A stretch of DNA of 5,222 bases from Hyphomicrobiales bacterium (GTDB lineage: Bacteria; Pseudomonadota; Alphaproteobacteria; Rhizobiales; Aestuariivirgaceae). Positions within the stretch are counted from its first letter, which is position 1, and the number at the start of each line of letters is the position of its first letter. The notes beneath the pieces are model-generated. The model saw only the letters and a list, made by a program, of their open reading frames with translations. It ran no database searches and was not told where the DNA came from. The translations under genes and the position numbers were made by a program. The DNA is taken from the NCBI GenBank assembly GCA_026996935.1, contig JALWJW010000127.1, forward strand, positions 1 to 5,222, in the 5' to 3' direction. Positions 1 through 5,222 of the stretch are shown one piece after another.

Positions 1-1
1 T

Positions 2-232
2 AAAGAGATTTTTGATAAACTTTCGAGTTTGCTGCAAAAATTCAATACCAAGAATATTGAGTTGACTGAAACCACCGATATTTCAACAGATTTGAATATT
101 GATTCTGTTGCGGTAATGGATTTCATCATGGAAGTTGAAGATGCTTATGATATTGATATTCCGCTTAATGTTCTTTCAGAAACGCACACCATGAAAGATC
201 TGGTTGGCGTGGTTAAAGGTGAACTTTCTTAG
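2..232 (+). CDS. acpR: Acyl carrier protein, sphingolipid-associated type (5' end outside window)
   Basis: The protein carries acyl chains on a 4'-phosphopantetheine arm and probably hands them to the serine palmitoyltransferase encoded next. The reading frame is open from base 2 to the TAG at 230-232, giving 76 visible residues. The TTG at 29 is an internal Leu codon, because clear carrier-protein helix I sequence (KEIFDKLSSLLQKF) precedes it, so the start lies just left of the window. The attachment serine is at bases 104-106 within DLNIDSVAVMDF. This follows the DSL-type motif, with Val in place of the usual Leu. The acidic helix after it (FIMEVEDAYDIDIPLNVL) is typical of the docking face of carrier proteins. 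DSxAVMDF resembles, from memory, the dedicated carrier proteins beside alphaproteobacterial serine palmitoyltransferases rather than housekeeping AcpP. Family assignment is firm; the AcpR role is inferred from the motif and neighbour, and the symbol follows Caulobacter usage. Confidence 0.88.
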   Translation, partial: KEIFDKLSSLLQKFNTKNIELTETTDISTDLNIDSVAVMDFIMEVEDAYDIDIPLNVLSETHTMKDLVGVVKGELS

Positions 233-272
233 GGTGTAATCCCTCAATTGACTGAGATTTATGATGGTGGAT

Positions 273-277
273 AAGAG
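273..277 (+). promoter_or_regulatory. Ribosome binding site deciding the serine palmitoyltransferase start
   Basis: AAGAG lies 7 bases before the ATG at 285. The in-frame ATGs at 261 and 264 have only a weak GAGA upstream. The same AAGAG plus 7-base spacing precedes the ATG at 3633, which supports this choice. Confidence 0.55.
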
Positions 278-284
278 ACAGAAT

Positions 285-1493
285 ATGACGGATTTGCTGG
301 ACAAATTTGGCCCTCACATGGAGCGCTATGAAGCGATGATGGAGGTGGGGACTGATGCTTTAGGTTTGGTCAATGAAGCGATTTTGTCGCCAACGCGCGG
401 TATCATCAATGGCAAGGAAACCATTTTGGCAGGCACCAATAATTATATGGGTGTGACGCTGGATAAAACCTGCATTGAAGCAGGGAAAAAAGCCCTTGAT
501 GATTTTGGTACGGGTACCACGGGATCACGAATTGCCAACGGTACTTATAGCTTGCATAAAGAGCTTGAAGACCAGATTGCCTCGTTTCTGGATAAGAAAC
601 ACGCGATTGTTTTTTCGACGGGATATGCGGCAAACCTGGGGATGATTGCAGGCGTTGCCGGTCCTAAAGATACAATTTATCTTGATGCTGATTCACATTC
701 TTCCATTTATGATGGCTGTACGCTTTCTGGTGCACGGCTGGTGCGGTTCCGCCATAATGATGCCAATGATTTAGCCAAACGTCTGGCCCGCTCCAAGGGA
801 GAAGAAGGCGGCCGTCTGGTGGTGCTTGAAGGTATTTATTCCATGTTTGGTGATCGCGCGCCGATGGATGATTTTATTGAAGTCAAAAAAGAATATGGCT
901 TTCAATTGATGATGGATGAGGCGCACTCATTTGGTGTGCTTGGCCCTAATGGACGCGGTCTTGCTGAAGAAGCAGGGGTTTACGATCATGCTGATTTTGT
1001 GGTCGGCACATTTTCAAAAGCCCTTGGGGCAATCGGTGGCTTTGGGGCGGGGGATCATCCCTATTTTGATGCTATCCGCTATCATTCACGGCCTTACATG
1101 TTCACCGCTTCGCCATCACCTGCCAGTGTGGCAACGGCGATTGAAGCGGTAAAATTATTGAAACGCGAGCCAGAGCGCCGTGATCGATTGCGCGAAAATT
1201 CGAGCCGTTTATTCGAAGGGTTTAAGCGCCTTGGTTTGGATTTGGCCTGTGATGTTGTCAGCCCTGTAATTGCTGTAAAATGCAAGGATGAGCCTTCAAC
1301 AATTGCTATGTGGAATGCGCTGCTTGATGCTGGTGTTTATGTCAATATCGCTTTGCCACCGGGCACACCTGTGAACACCTGTTTGCTGCGTTGTTCAGTT
1401 TCTGCGGCGCATAGTTTTGAAGATATTGATGAAATTATTGATCTGTTTGGCCGTGTGGTGGCTGGTGGTCATGGCGCGACTGAAACGGCCTGA
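285..1493 (+). CDS. spt: Serine palmitoyltransferase (PLP-dependent alpha-oxoamine synthase)
   Basis: The enzyme condenses L-serine with a fatty acyl thioester to give 3-ketosphinganine, the first step of sphingolipid synthesis. It is a cytosolic PLP enzyme. Numbering from ATG 285 (402 residues, normal for the family), one sees GTGTTGSR at 75-82, the PLP-stacking His138 in HSSIYDG, Asp211 and His214 in MMDEAH, and the Schiff-base Lys245 in TFSKALGAIGG. RPYMFTAS at 269-276 and the PPGTP...LLR segment at 358-369 follow. The last segment separates serine palmitoyltransferases from KBL, BioF and HemA relatives. Arg369 matches Arg390 of the Sphingomonas paucimobilis enzyme, but Leu357 stands where that enzyme has Arg378. 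The start at 285 gives MTDLLDKF, the family-like N-terminus; an in-frame ATG at 261 would add eight residues. The gene follows the carrier protein gene by 52 bases on the same strand, implying an operon and an acyl-ACP donor. Another alpha-oxoamine synthase activity is possible but less likely. Confidence 0.88.
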   Translation: MTDLLDKFGPHMERYEAMMEVGTDALGLVNEAILSPTRGIINGKETILAGTNNYMGVTLDKTCIEAGKKALDDFGTGTTGSRIANGTYSLHKELEDQIASFLDKKHAIVFSTGYAANLGMIAGVAGPKDTIYLDADSHSSIYDGCTLSGARLVRFRHNDANDLAKRLARSKGEEGGRLVVLEGIYSMFGDRAPMDDFIEVKKEYGFQLMMDEAHSFGVLGPNGRGLAEEAGVYDHADFVVGTFSKALGAIGGFGAGDHPYFDAIRYHSRPYMFTASPSPASVATAIEAVKLLKREPERRDRLRENSSRLFEGFKRLGLDLACDVVSPVIAVKCKDEPSTIAMWNALLDAGVYVNIALPPGTPVNTCLLRCSVSAAHSFEDIDEIIDLFGRVVAGGHGATETA

Positions 1494-2426
1494 TTAGCGT
1501 AAAAAATACAGTATCACCGTAACAGAAACCATCGAGAGCAAGGTTGAAACAACAACGGCACTTGAGGCGCGTTCCTGCCAGGTGTCGTATTGTTGAGCCA
1601 GAATAAAGACGTTTGTTGCCGCGGGTAACGCGGCGATGATGATTGCTGTTTTGGTGAACAAAGGGTCAAACGGGCCAAAATTATCCAGGGCGATATACAT
1701 TAAGGCCGGATGTAATAACAGTTTTGCCGGCACCAGCCATGTCAACTCTAAGGGAACGCGTTTGAGTGGCCGAAGCGCTGCCGTTACACCCATGGTAAAA
1801 AGGGCGCAAGGGGCTGCGGCACCTGCCAGCATGTTCAATACTTTATCGACAGGCTGCGGGCTTTTGAAATTGATTGCGGCGGCGCTGATGCCGATGATGG
1901 TTGCGATGATAAAGGGGTGGGTGAAGATGTTTTTGAGTATCTTGCCAGTTAAGTGAAGAATAGATAAATGCTTGCTGTTTCGCATGGCCATTATGGCAGG
2001 GGCAAGGATGAAGTGCATCGTGTTATCGAAAACGAAAATCAATGCGGCGGGGACGATTGCCGCCTGACCAAAAGCGGCAATGGCCAATGGTGGCCCCATA
2101 TAACCGATGTTGCCATAAGCGCCTGCAAAACCCTGAATGGCTGCCTCACCAATTTTGTGGCGCGCGCGTAATAAGGCAATGACGAAACATAAACTGAAGA
2201 CATAAAAGGTTGTCGAGGTTGTTACAGCGAGAAATTTAAAAGCGGCAAATTCGGCAATGGGAATTTTTGACAGGTATTGGAAAAACATCGCAGGCAACGC
2301 GATGTAAATGACAAAGAAGTTCAGCCAGGCCAAGCCCTGAATTGGCAAATTTGCCAAGCGTCCAGCCAAATATCCCAATATAATCAATGAGAATAATGGG
2401 GCGACTAATCCTGCAACTTCGAACAT
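1494..2426 (-). CDS. AEC family transporter (auxin efflux carrier / malate permease type)
   Basis: This is a 310-residue inner-membrane protein predicted to move small organic anions or related solutes; the substrate cannot be read from the sequence. Hydrophobic segments lie at about 5-22, 33-52, 62-86, 110-145 (probably two passes), 168-187, 197-216, 228-248, 258-277 and 288-309, consistent with the family's roughly ten helices. Family-like motifs are NIGYMGPPLA at 106-115 in the first half, and APCALFTMG (205-213) and ALPAATNVFILAQQY (266-280) in the second half. These match the two inverted repeats of the AEC/BASS-like fold. The N-terminus MFEVAGLVAPLF with ILGYLAGR is typical of the family, so ATG 2424-2426 is accepted; a modest GAGA (2436-2439, complement) lies 9 bases upstream. 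The gene is 35 bases downstream of the oxidoreductase gene on the same strand, so the two are probably co-transcribed. Its TAA directly abuts the TGA of the convergent serine palmitoyltransferase gene. Family call firm, function general. Confidence 0.88.
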   Translation of the reverse strand: MFEVAGLVAPLFSLIILGYLAGRLANLPIQGLAWLNFFVIYIALPAMFFQYLSKIPIAEFAAFKFLAVTTSTTFYVFSLCFVIALLRARHKIGEAAIQGFAGAYGNIGYMGPPLAIAAFGQAAIVPAALIFVFDNTMHFILAPAIMAMRNSKHLSILHLTGKILKNIFTHPFIIATIIGISAAAINFKSPQPVDKVLNMLAGAAAPCALFTMGVTAALRPLKRVPLELTWLVPAKLLLHPALMYIALDNFGPFDPLFTKTAIIIAALPAATNVFILAQQYDTWQERASSAVVVSTLLSMVSVTVILYFLR

Positions 2427-2461
2427 GCTTTAACGTCTCGTTTGTCTTGTATGCTGTGTTG

Positions 2462-3478
2462 TTAAACCTTTAAAATCAACTTGCCGAAATTGCCACCTGA
2501 ATAGAGTTGGCGCAAGGTTTGAGGGAAGGCCTCAATGCCACCTTCGCGGATGTCTTCTTTAAATTTGAGTTTGCCCTGGGCATGCCAGCCTGCCATTTCC
2601 TTAATGGCATCACCATATTTTTTGGCATAGTCGAAAACGATGAAACCTCTAATGTTTAAGCGTTTGGTTAAAACGGCGGGAAAGTTTTTAGGGCCGGCTG
2701 GTAGTTCGGTTGCGTTATACCCTGAAATTAAGCCGCATAAAGCCACGCGGCCAAAGGGGTTCATTTGCGCCAGAATGGTATCAAAAATTTCACCACCGAC
2801 ATTTTCAAAATTTACATCAATACCATCAGGGCAGGCGGTGCGCAGATTTTTGTAAAAGCCATCGGCTTTGTAATCAACCGCAGCATCAAAGCCAAGCTCG
2901 TCAACCAGATAGGCACATTTTTCAGGGCCGCCAGCAATGCCAACGGCGCGGCAGCCTTTGATTTTTGCGATTTGACCAACCACTTGGCCAACAGCGCCAG
3001 AAGCAGCAGAAACGACAACGGTTTCACCCTGTTTGGGTAATCCGACTTCGAGCAAACCAAAATAAGCTGTCAGGCCGGGCATGCCAAAGCCGCCCATCCA
3101 TGTGGGCATGGGGGCAAGATCTGTGTTGATTTTATTGACACCTTCACCATTGCTGGTGGCGTAAGTTTGAACGCCAAAAATGCCAGAAACAGTATCTCCC
3201 ACTTTAAATTTAGGGTGTTTTGTCTCGCTTACCGTGCCTGTTGCCAGTGCGCGCATGACCTCGCCAATGCCAACAGGGGGCACATATGATTTTACGTCAT
3301 TCATCCAGCCGCGCATGGCAGGATCTAATGAAATATAGGCAATTTCAACGCGAAACTCACCGTCTTTTAATGCTTCAAGCGGGGCTTCGACAATGTTGAA
3401 ATCATCATCCTTAATATCGCCAAAAGGTCGCTTGGCCAGTACGGCCATTTTGTTTGCAGCATTTGTGTTGGTGGTCAT
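2462..3478 (-). CDS. NADPH-dependent zinc-independent oxidoreductase, CurA / leukotriene B4 dehydrogenase type (MDR superfamily)
   Basis: It is predicted to reduce the C=C bond of alpha,beta-unsaturated ketones or aldehydes using NADPH, in the cytoplasm. Numbering from ATG 3478 (338 residues, normal length), the N-terminal domain contains LDPAMRGWMND (51-61), characteristic of this subfamily, and IGEVMRA (71-77). The Rossmann domain has AASGAVG (158-164) as its nucleotide-binding loop and AGGPEKC (182-188), whose Lys187 is placed to bind the NADPH 2'-phosphate. NFENVGG (223-229) and IRGFIVFDY (276-284) are further family motifs. The zinc-binding cysteine cluster of alcohol dehydrogenases is absent. 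A TTG at 3493 would add five residues, but the sequence at that codon is part of a good GGGAG ribosome site for the ATG at 3478, so the shorter form is chosen. The gene begins a probable two-gene transcript with the AEC transporter and is divergent from the dehydrogenase-like gene. The physiological substrate is unknown; curcumin reductase activity should not be assumed. Confidence 0.9.
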   Translation of the reverse strand: MTTNTNAANKMAVLAKRPFGDIKDDDFNIVEAPLEALKDGEFRVEIAYISLDPAMRGWMNDVKSYVPPVGIGEVMRALATGTVSETKHPKFKVGDTVSGIFGVQTYATSNGEGVNKINTDLAPMPTWMGGFGMPGLTAYFGLLEVGLPKQGETVVVSAASGAVGQVVGQIAKIKGCRAVGIAGGPEKCAYLVDELGFDAAVDYKADGFYKNLRTACPDGIDVNFENVGGEIFDTILAQMNPFGRVALCGLISGYNATELPAGPKNFPAVLTKRLNIRGFIVFDYAKKYGDAIKEMAGWHAQGKLKFKEDIREGGIEAFPQTLRQLYSGGNFGKLILKV

Positions 3479-3486
3479 TGTCGCGT

Positions 3487-3491
3487 CTCCC
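3487..3491 (-). promoter_or_regulatory. Ribosome binding site deciding the oxidoreductase start
   Basis: On the minus strand GGGAG lies 8 bases before the ATG at 3478-3476. It overlaps the alternative TTG codon at 3493-3491, which therefore is unlikely to be the start. Confidence 0.7.
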
Positions 3492-3557
3492 AATATATTT
3501 ATATTTTGAACTCAACTTGCGCTATCTGTGTGTGGTTGGCAATTTAAAAAATCAGCT

Positions 3558-3588
3558 TTGGTTTTTGGTTGAACCTTTTGTCTATAAA
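3558..3588 (+). promoter_or_regulatory. Possible promoter for the dehydrogenase-like gene
   Basis: TATAAA at 3583-3588 resembles a -10 box, and TTGGTT at 3558-3563 could serve as a -35 box, although the 19-base spacing is long. Transcription would then begin near 3595 and leave a leader of about 38 bases before the ATG at 3633. The ATG at 3588 overlaps this -10 box, which argues against it being the start codon. Pattern match only. Confidence 0.25.
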
Positions 3589-3620
3589 TGTCAGGAAACA
3601 GGCATAGAGTTTTTATTGAA

Positions 3621-3625
3621 AAGAG
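3621..3625 (+). promoter_or_regulatory. Ribosome binding site deciding the dehydrogenase-like gene start
   Basis: AAGAG lies 7 bases before the ATG at 3633. The upstream in-frame ATG at 3588 has no purine-rich site before it. The arrangement matches that of the serine palmitoyltransferase gene at 273-287. Confidence 0.55.
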
Positions 3626-3632
3626 CCTGATT

Positions 3633-5048
3633 ATGCCTGCTGAAAAAATGTCTTCATTTAAAACCATTGCCGTGGTGCGCGAGATTGAATCACCTGAAAA
3701 TCCGGGCGGTTTGGAAAAGCGGGTTTCGGTTATTCCTGATGATGTTGCCAAGTTGGTTAAACAGGGGGCAACTGTTTTTGTTGAACATGGCGCGGGATTG
3801 GGCGTTGATTTTAGCGATGATGAATATATTGCGGCGGGCGCTGTTATGCAGTCTGGCGATGAGATTTATTCAGACAAGGATTTGATTATCAAATTTAAAG
3901 GGCCATCGCTTGAGAGCATTGCTCAAATGCGTTCGGGGTGTACTTTGCTCTGTATGGCGCACTTTGGTTCGTTTCCTGATCGGGCAAAATTGTTGCAGGA
4001 TAAACAGATCAATGTTGTGGCGATGGAAGAGATTTTGGAATCGCCAAAGGTGCAAACCGATGAAATGATTTTATCGCGCACGGCAATGGCCGCTGCGCTG
4101 CAACCGTTTGCAGATACCAACACACTTGGCGCGCTACGGGTTCGCATTATTGACTGGACACAGCGCACCGCACCAGCGATCAGGCGGGCTGGCAACCGTG
4201 ACCCTAAATCGTTGAAAGTGGTGCAGGGAGATACAGCGTTTGAAGACCTCGATGGGGTGGGGCCTGACAGTCTTTATTTTTACGATTCCACTCAAATGAA
4301 AAATGAGCAGTTGATTGAACAATTAAAAGTGGCTGATACGCATTTATTTGATCTGGCAGAGTTTGAAAAGCGTGATGGATTTTTGGCGGTGGCTGATTGG
4401 AAAATGCGCCACCCTGCCCATAAGTTCGGATTGCGCCGTATTCAATGTCTGCACCAAACGGGACAGGCGGGCGCGCGTTATGGTTTGAAATTGCTCAAAG
4501 AAAACAAACCTGATTTGGATTTGGCCGATGCGAAAGTTGTGGTGCTTGGCTATGGTAATGTCGGGCAGGGGGCTATTCATGAAATTTATGATCATGGCGT
4601 GCGCCATATTAATGTACTTGGGCGCACCCACACCAATAGCGGGCGGATTGATTATTGGTTAAAGGACGTTGATCTTGTGGTCAATGGAGCAGAGCAGCCG
4701 GCACATTTGCGCGGGGTGAACTTTCTGATCACAAATGAGCACTTGAAAACCATTATTCCTGATGGCTCTGTGGTTATTGATCTGGTGGGTGGCAGTGCAA
4801 CCAATCGCTCGCCCGTTGAGCCAGTTATTGCTTGTACCTATTTAACCAATCCGCATTTTGTCCAGGATGGGGTGACGGTTTCGGCCCTTTGGGGCTGGCC
4901 AATGCTGGGTATGATGCGTGAAACTGCCATCGTTTATTCGGGCCAGATTGTTGACGTGTTGACAGGGCGCGAGCGCCTTATCGACGGGCTAAGCGATTTG
5001 CCCGCTGGTGTGGAGCGGGCGTTGGTGTGTGGGCCTTTTAAAGTTTAA
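3633..5048 (+). CDS. Alanine dehydrogenase / transhydrogenase-alpha-fold protein with a large internal insertion; substrate unknown
   Basis: Numbered from ATG 3633 (471 residues; 486 from ATG 3588), the first half matches the AlaDh/PNT N-terminal domain. Arg30 in KRVSVIP, Lys89 in KFKGP and His110 in MAHFGS line up by eye with Arg15, Lys75 and His96 that bind substrate in alanine dehydrogenase. A Rossmann motif GYGNVG is at 306-311 after a beta strand (KVVVL), and VVNGAEQP, VIDLVGG (381-387) and a late helix complete the fold. Alanine dehydrogenases are about 370 residues. The excess lies mainly at about 137-273, between the two halves, where I recognise no known domain. Where alanine dehydrogenase has its catalytic Asp in DIAID, this protein seems to have Gly387. 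Lysine-forming saccharopine dehydrogenase (LYS1) and N5-(carboxyethyl)ornithine synthase share this fold and are alternatives, so it may be an opine- or saccharopine-type amino acid dehydrogenase. No transmembrane segment or transhydrogenase beta partner is nearby. Fold fairly sure, reaction unknown. Confidence 0.75.
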   Translation: MPAEKMSSFKTIAVVREIESPENPGGLEKRVSVIPDDVAKLVKQGATVFVEHGAGLGVDFSDDEYIAAGAVMQSGDEIYSDKDLIIKFKGPSLESIAQMRSGCTLLCMAHFGSFPDRAKLLQDKQINVVAMEEILESPKVQTDEMILSRTAMAAALQPFADTNTLGALRVRIIDWTQRTAPAIRRAGNRDPKSLKVVQGDTAFEDLDGVGPDSLYFYDSTQMKNEQLIEQLKVADTHLFDLAEFEKRDGFLAVADWKMRHPAHKFGLRRIQCLHQTGQAGARYGLKLLKENKPDLDLADAKVVVLGYGNVGQGAIHEIYDHGVRHINVLGRTHTNSGRIDYWLKDVDLVVNGAEQPAHLRGVNFLITNEHLKTIIPDGSVVIDLVGGSATNRSPVEPVIACTYLTNPHFVQDGVTVSALWGWPMLGMMRETAIVYSGQIVDVLTGRERLIDGLSDLPAGVERALVCGPFKV

Positions 5049-5222
5049 CTCATAAACGGATTGGGGAACCAGATAACGCTGTGCATTTTTCGGCGTTCGG
5101 CATTTATCGCATCAAGGGTTTCCTGCATACGGGCAGCAAGCTCTTTCACCCCTGCGTTTTCATCTTGTTTGGTGTGCAGGGCAAAGGCTTTTGGCACGCG
5201 AACGATGGCGGTGCGTGGGCCT
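5045..5222 (-). CDS. C-terminal fragment of an unidentified protein (gene runs off the right edge)
   Basis: On the minus strand a frame is open from the window edge to the TAA at 5047-5045, giving 58 residues that begin GPRTAIVRVPKAF and end VIWFPNPFMS. A polar stretch likely to be helical (KELAARMQETLDAINAERR) precedes a short hydrophobic tail. No upstream start is visible because the gene begins outside the window. The stop overlaps that of the dehydrogenase-like gene by four bases (TTAA, read by both strands). No competing plus-strand gene covers this stretch. The pattern of a beta-strand followed by a charged C-terminal helix recalls the ends of some lysophospholipid acyltransferases, but this is a weak resemblance and I do not assign a function. 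Confidence 0.6.
   Translation of the reverse strand, partial: GPRTAIVRVPKAFALHTKQDENAGVKELAARMQETLDAINAERRKMHSVIWFPNPFMS

Larger units (their letters stand above)
3479..3632. promoter_or_regulatory. Divergent intergenic region between the oxidoreductase and dehydrogenase-like genes
   Basis: This 154-base stretch separates two genes transcribed away from each other and must hold both promoters unless they are read from elsewhere. It is richer in A and T than the flanking genes, with an ATATATTTATATTTT-like run next to the oxidoreductase ribosome site and TTTAAAAAA near 3543-3551. I found no convincing operator palindrome or riboswitch. An open frame on the minus strand crosses it but has no codon or product support. 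Confidence 0.6.

Noticed and set aside
29..31. TTG as the start of the acyl carrier protein
   Set aside because: The frame stays open to the window's left edge and the preceding residues form helix I of the carrier protein, so this is an internal Leu codon.
231..256. Small hairpins in the gap after the carrier protein gene, considered as a terminator
   Set aside because: Stems are four base pairs with no U-run, and the neighbouring genes look like an operon.
1636..2171. Plus-strand open frames antisense to the AEC transporter
   Set aside because: They are shadows of a convincing membrane protein gene and their translations show no family features.
2429..2466. Inverted repeat TTTAAC/GTTAAA between the oxidoreductase and transporter genes
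   Set aside because: The arms are only six bases with a 26-base loop, are AT-rich and lack a U-run, so they do not make a credible terminator.
2640..3060. Open frames in several phases overlapping the oxidoreductase gene
   Set aside because: They are shadows of a gene with clear NADPH-binding and subfamily motifs.
3491..3493. TTG as the start of the oxidoreductase
   Set aside because: It overlaps the GGGAG ribosome site that serves the ATG at 3478.
3588..3590. ATG as the start of the dehydrogenase-like gene
   Set aside because: There is no ribosome site before it and it overlaps a possible -10 box; the ATG at 3633 has AAGAG at good spacing and still leaves the complete N-terminal domain.
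3512..3751. 79-residue open frame on the minus strand spanning the intergenic region
   Set aside because: It overlaps the start of the dehydrogenase-like gene antisense, has low-complexity composition with no recognisable motif, and looks like a chance frame.

Overview
This window reads as chromosomal housekeeping/accessory DNA from a Gram-negative bacterium, most likely an alphaproteobacterium of moderate GC content. The main reason is the pair at the left edge: an acyl carrier protein of the sphingolipid-associated type followed by a serine palmitoyltransferase. This pairing is known from Caulobacter, Sphingomonas and relatives. The species cannot be named from the sequence. I see no mobile element, CRISPR array, tRNA or rRNA.

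Layout. (1) Positions 2-232, plus strand: the 3' part of an acyl carrier protein gene whose start lies outside the window. (2) Positions 285-1493, plus strand: serine palmitoyltransferase, 52 bases downstream and probably co-transcribed. Together they would carry out the committed step of sphingolipid/ceramide synthesis, with the fatty acyl group presented on the carrier protein. (3) Positions 1494-2426, minus strand: an AEC-family (auxin efflux carrier/malate permease type) membrane transporter. Its stop codon directly abuts the transferase stop. (4) Positions 2462-3478, minus strand: an NADPH-dependent, zinc-independent MDR oxidoreductase of the CurA/leukotriene B4 dehydrogenase type. It lies upstream of the transporter and is probably in the same transcript. 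(5) Positions 3479-3632: the only sizeable non-coding stretch, a divergent promoter region. (6) Positions 3633-5048, plus strand: a protein of the alanine dehydrogenase/transhydrogenase-alpha fold. It carries a large extra segment between its substrate-binding half and its Rossmann motif. (7) Positions 5045-5222, minus strand: the C-terminal end of an unidentified gene running in from the right, overlapping the previous gene's stop by four bases.

The region is very compact. Both convergent gene ends share or abut stop codons, leaving no room for a separate terminator. The most useful points are the acyl-ACP-linked sphingolipid start module and the atypical dehydrogenase-like protein. The latter keeps the family's substrate-binding Arg, Lys and His but appears to lack the catalytic Asp of alanine dehydrogenase. 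I see no clear sign of a wholly new multi-gene system.
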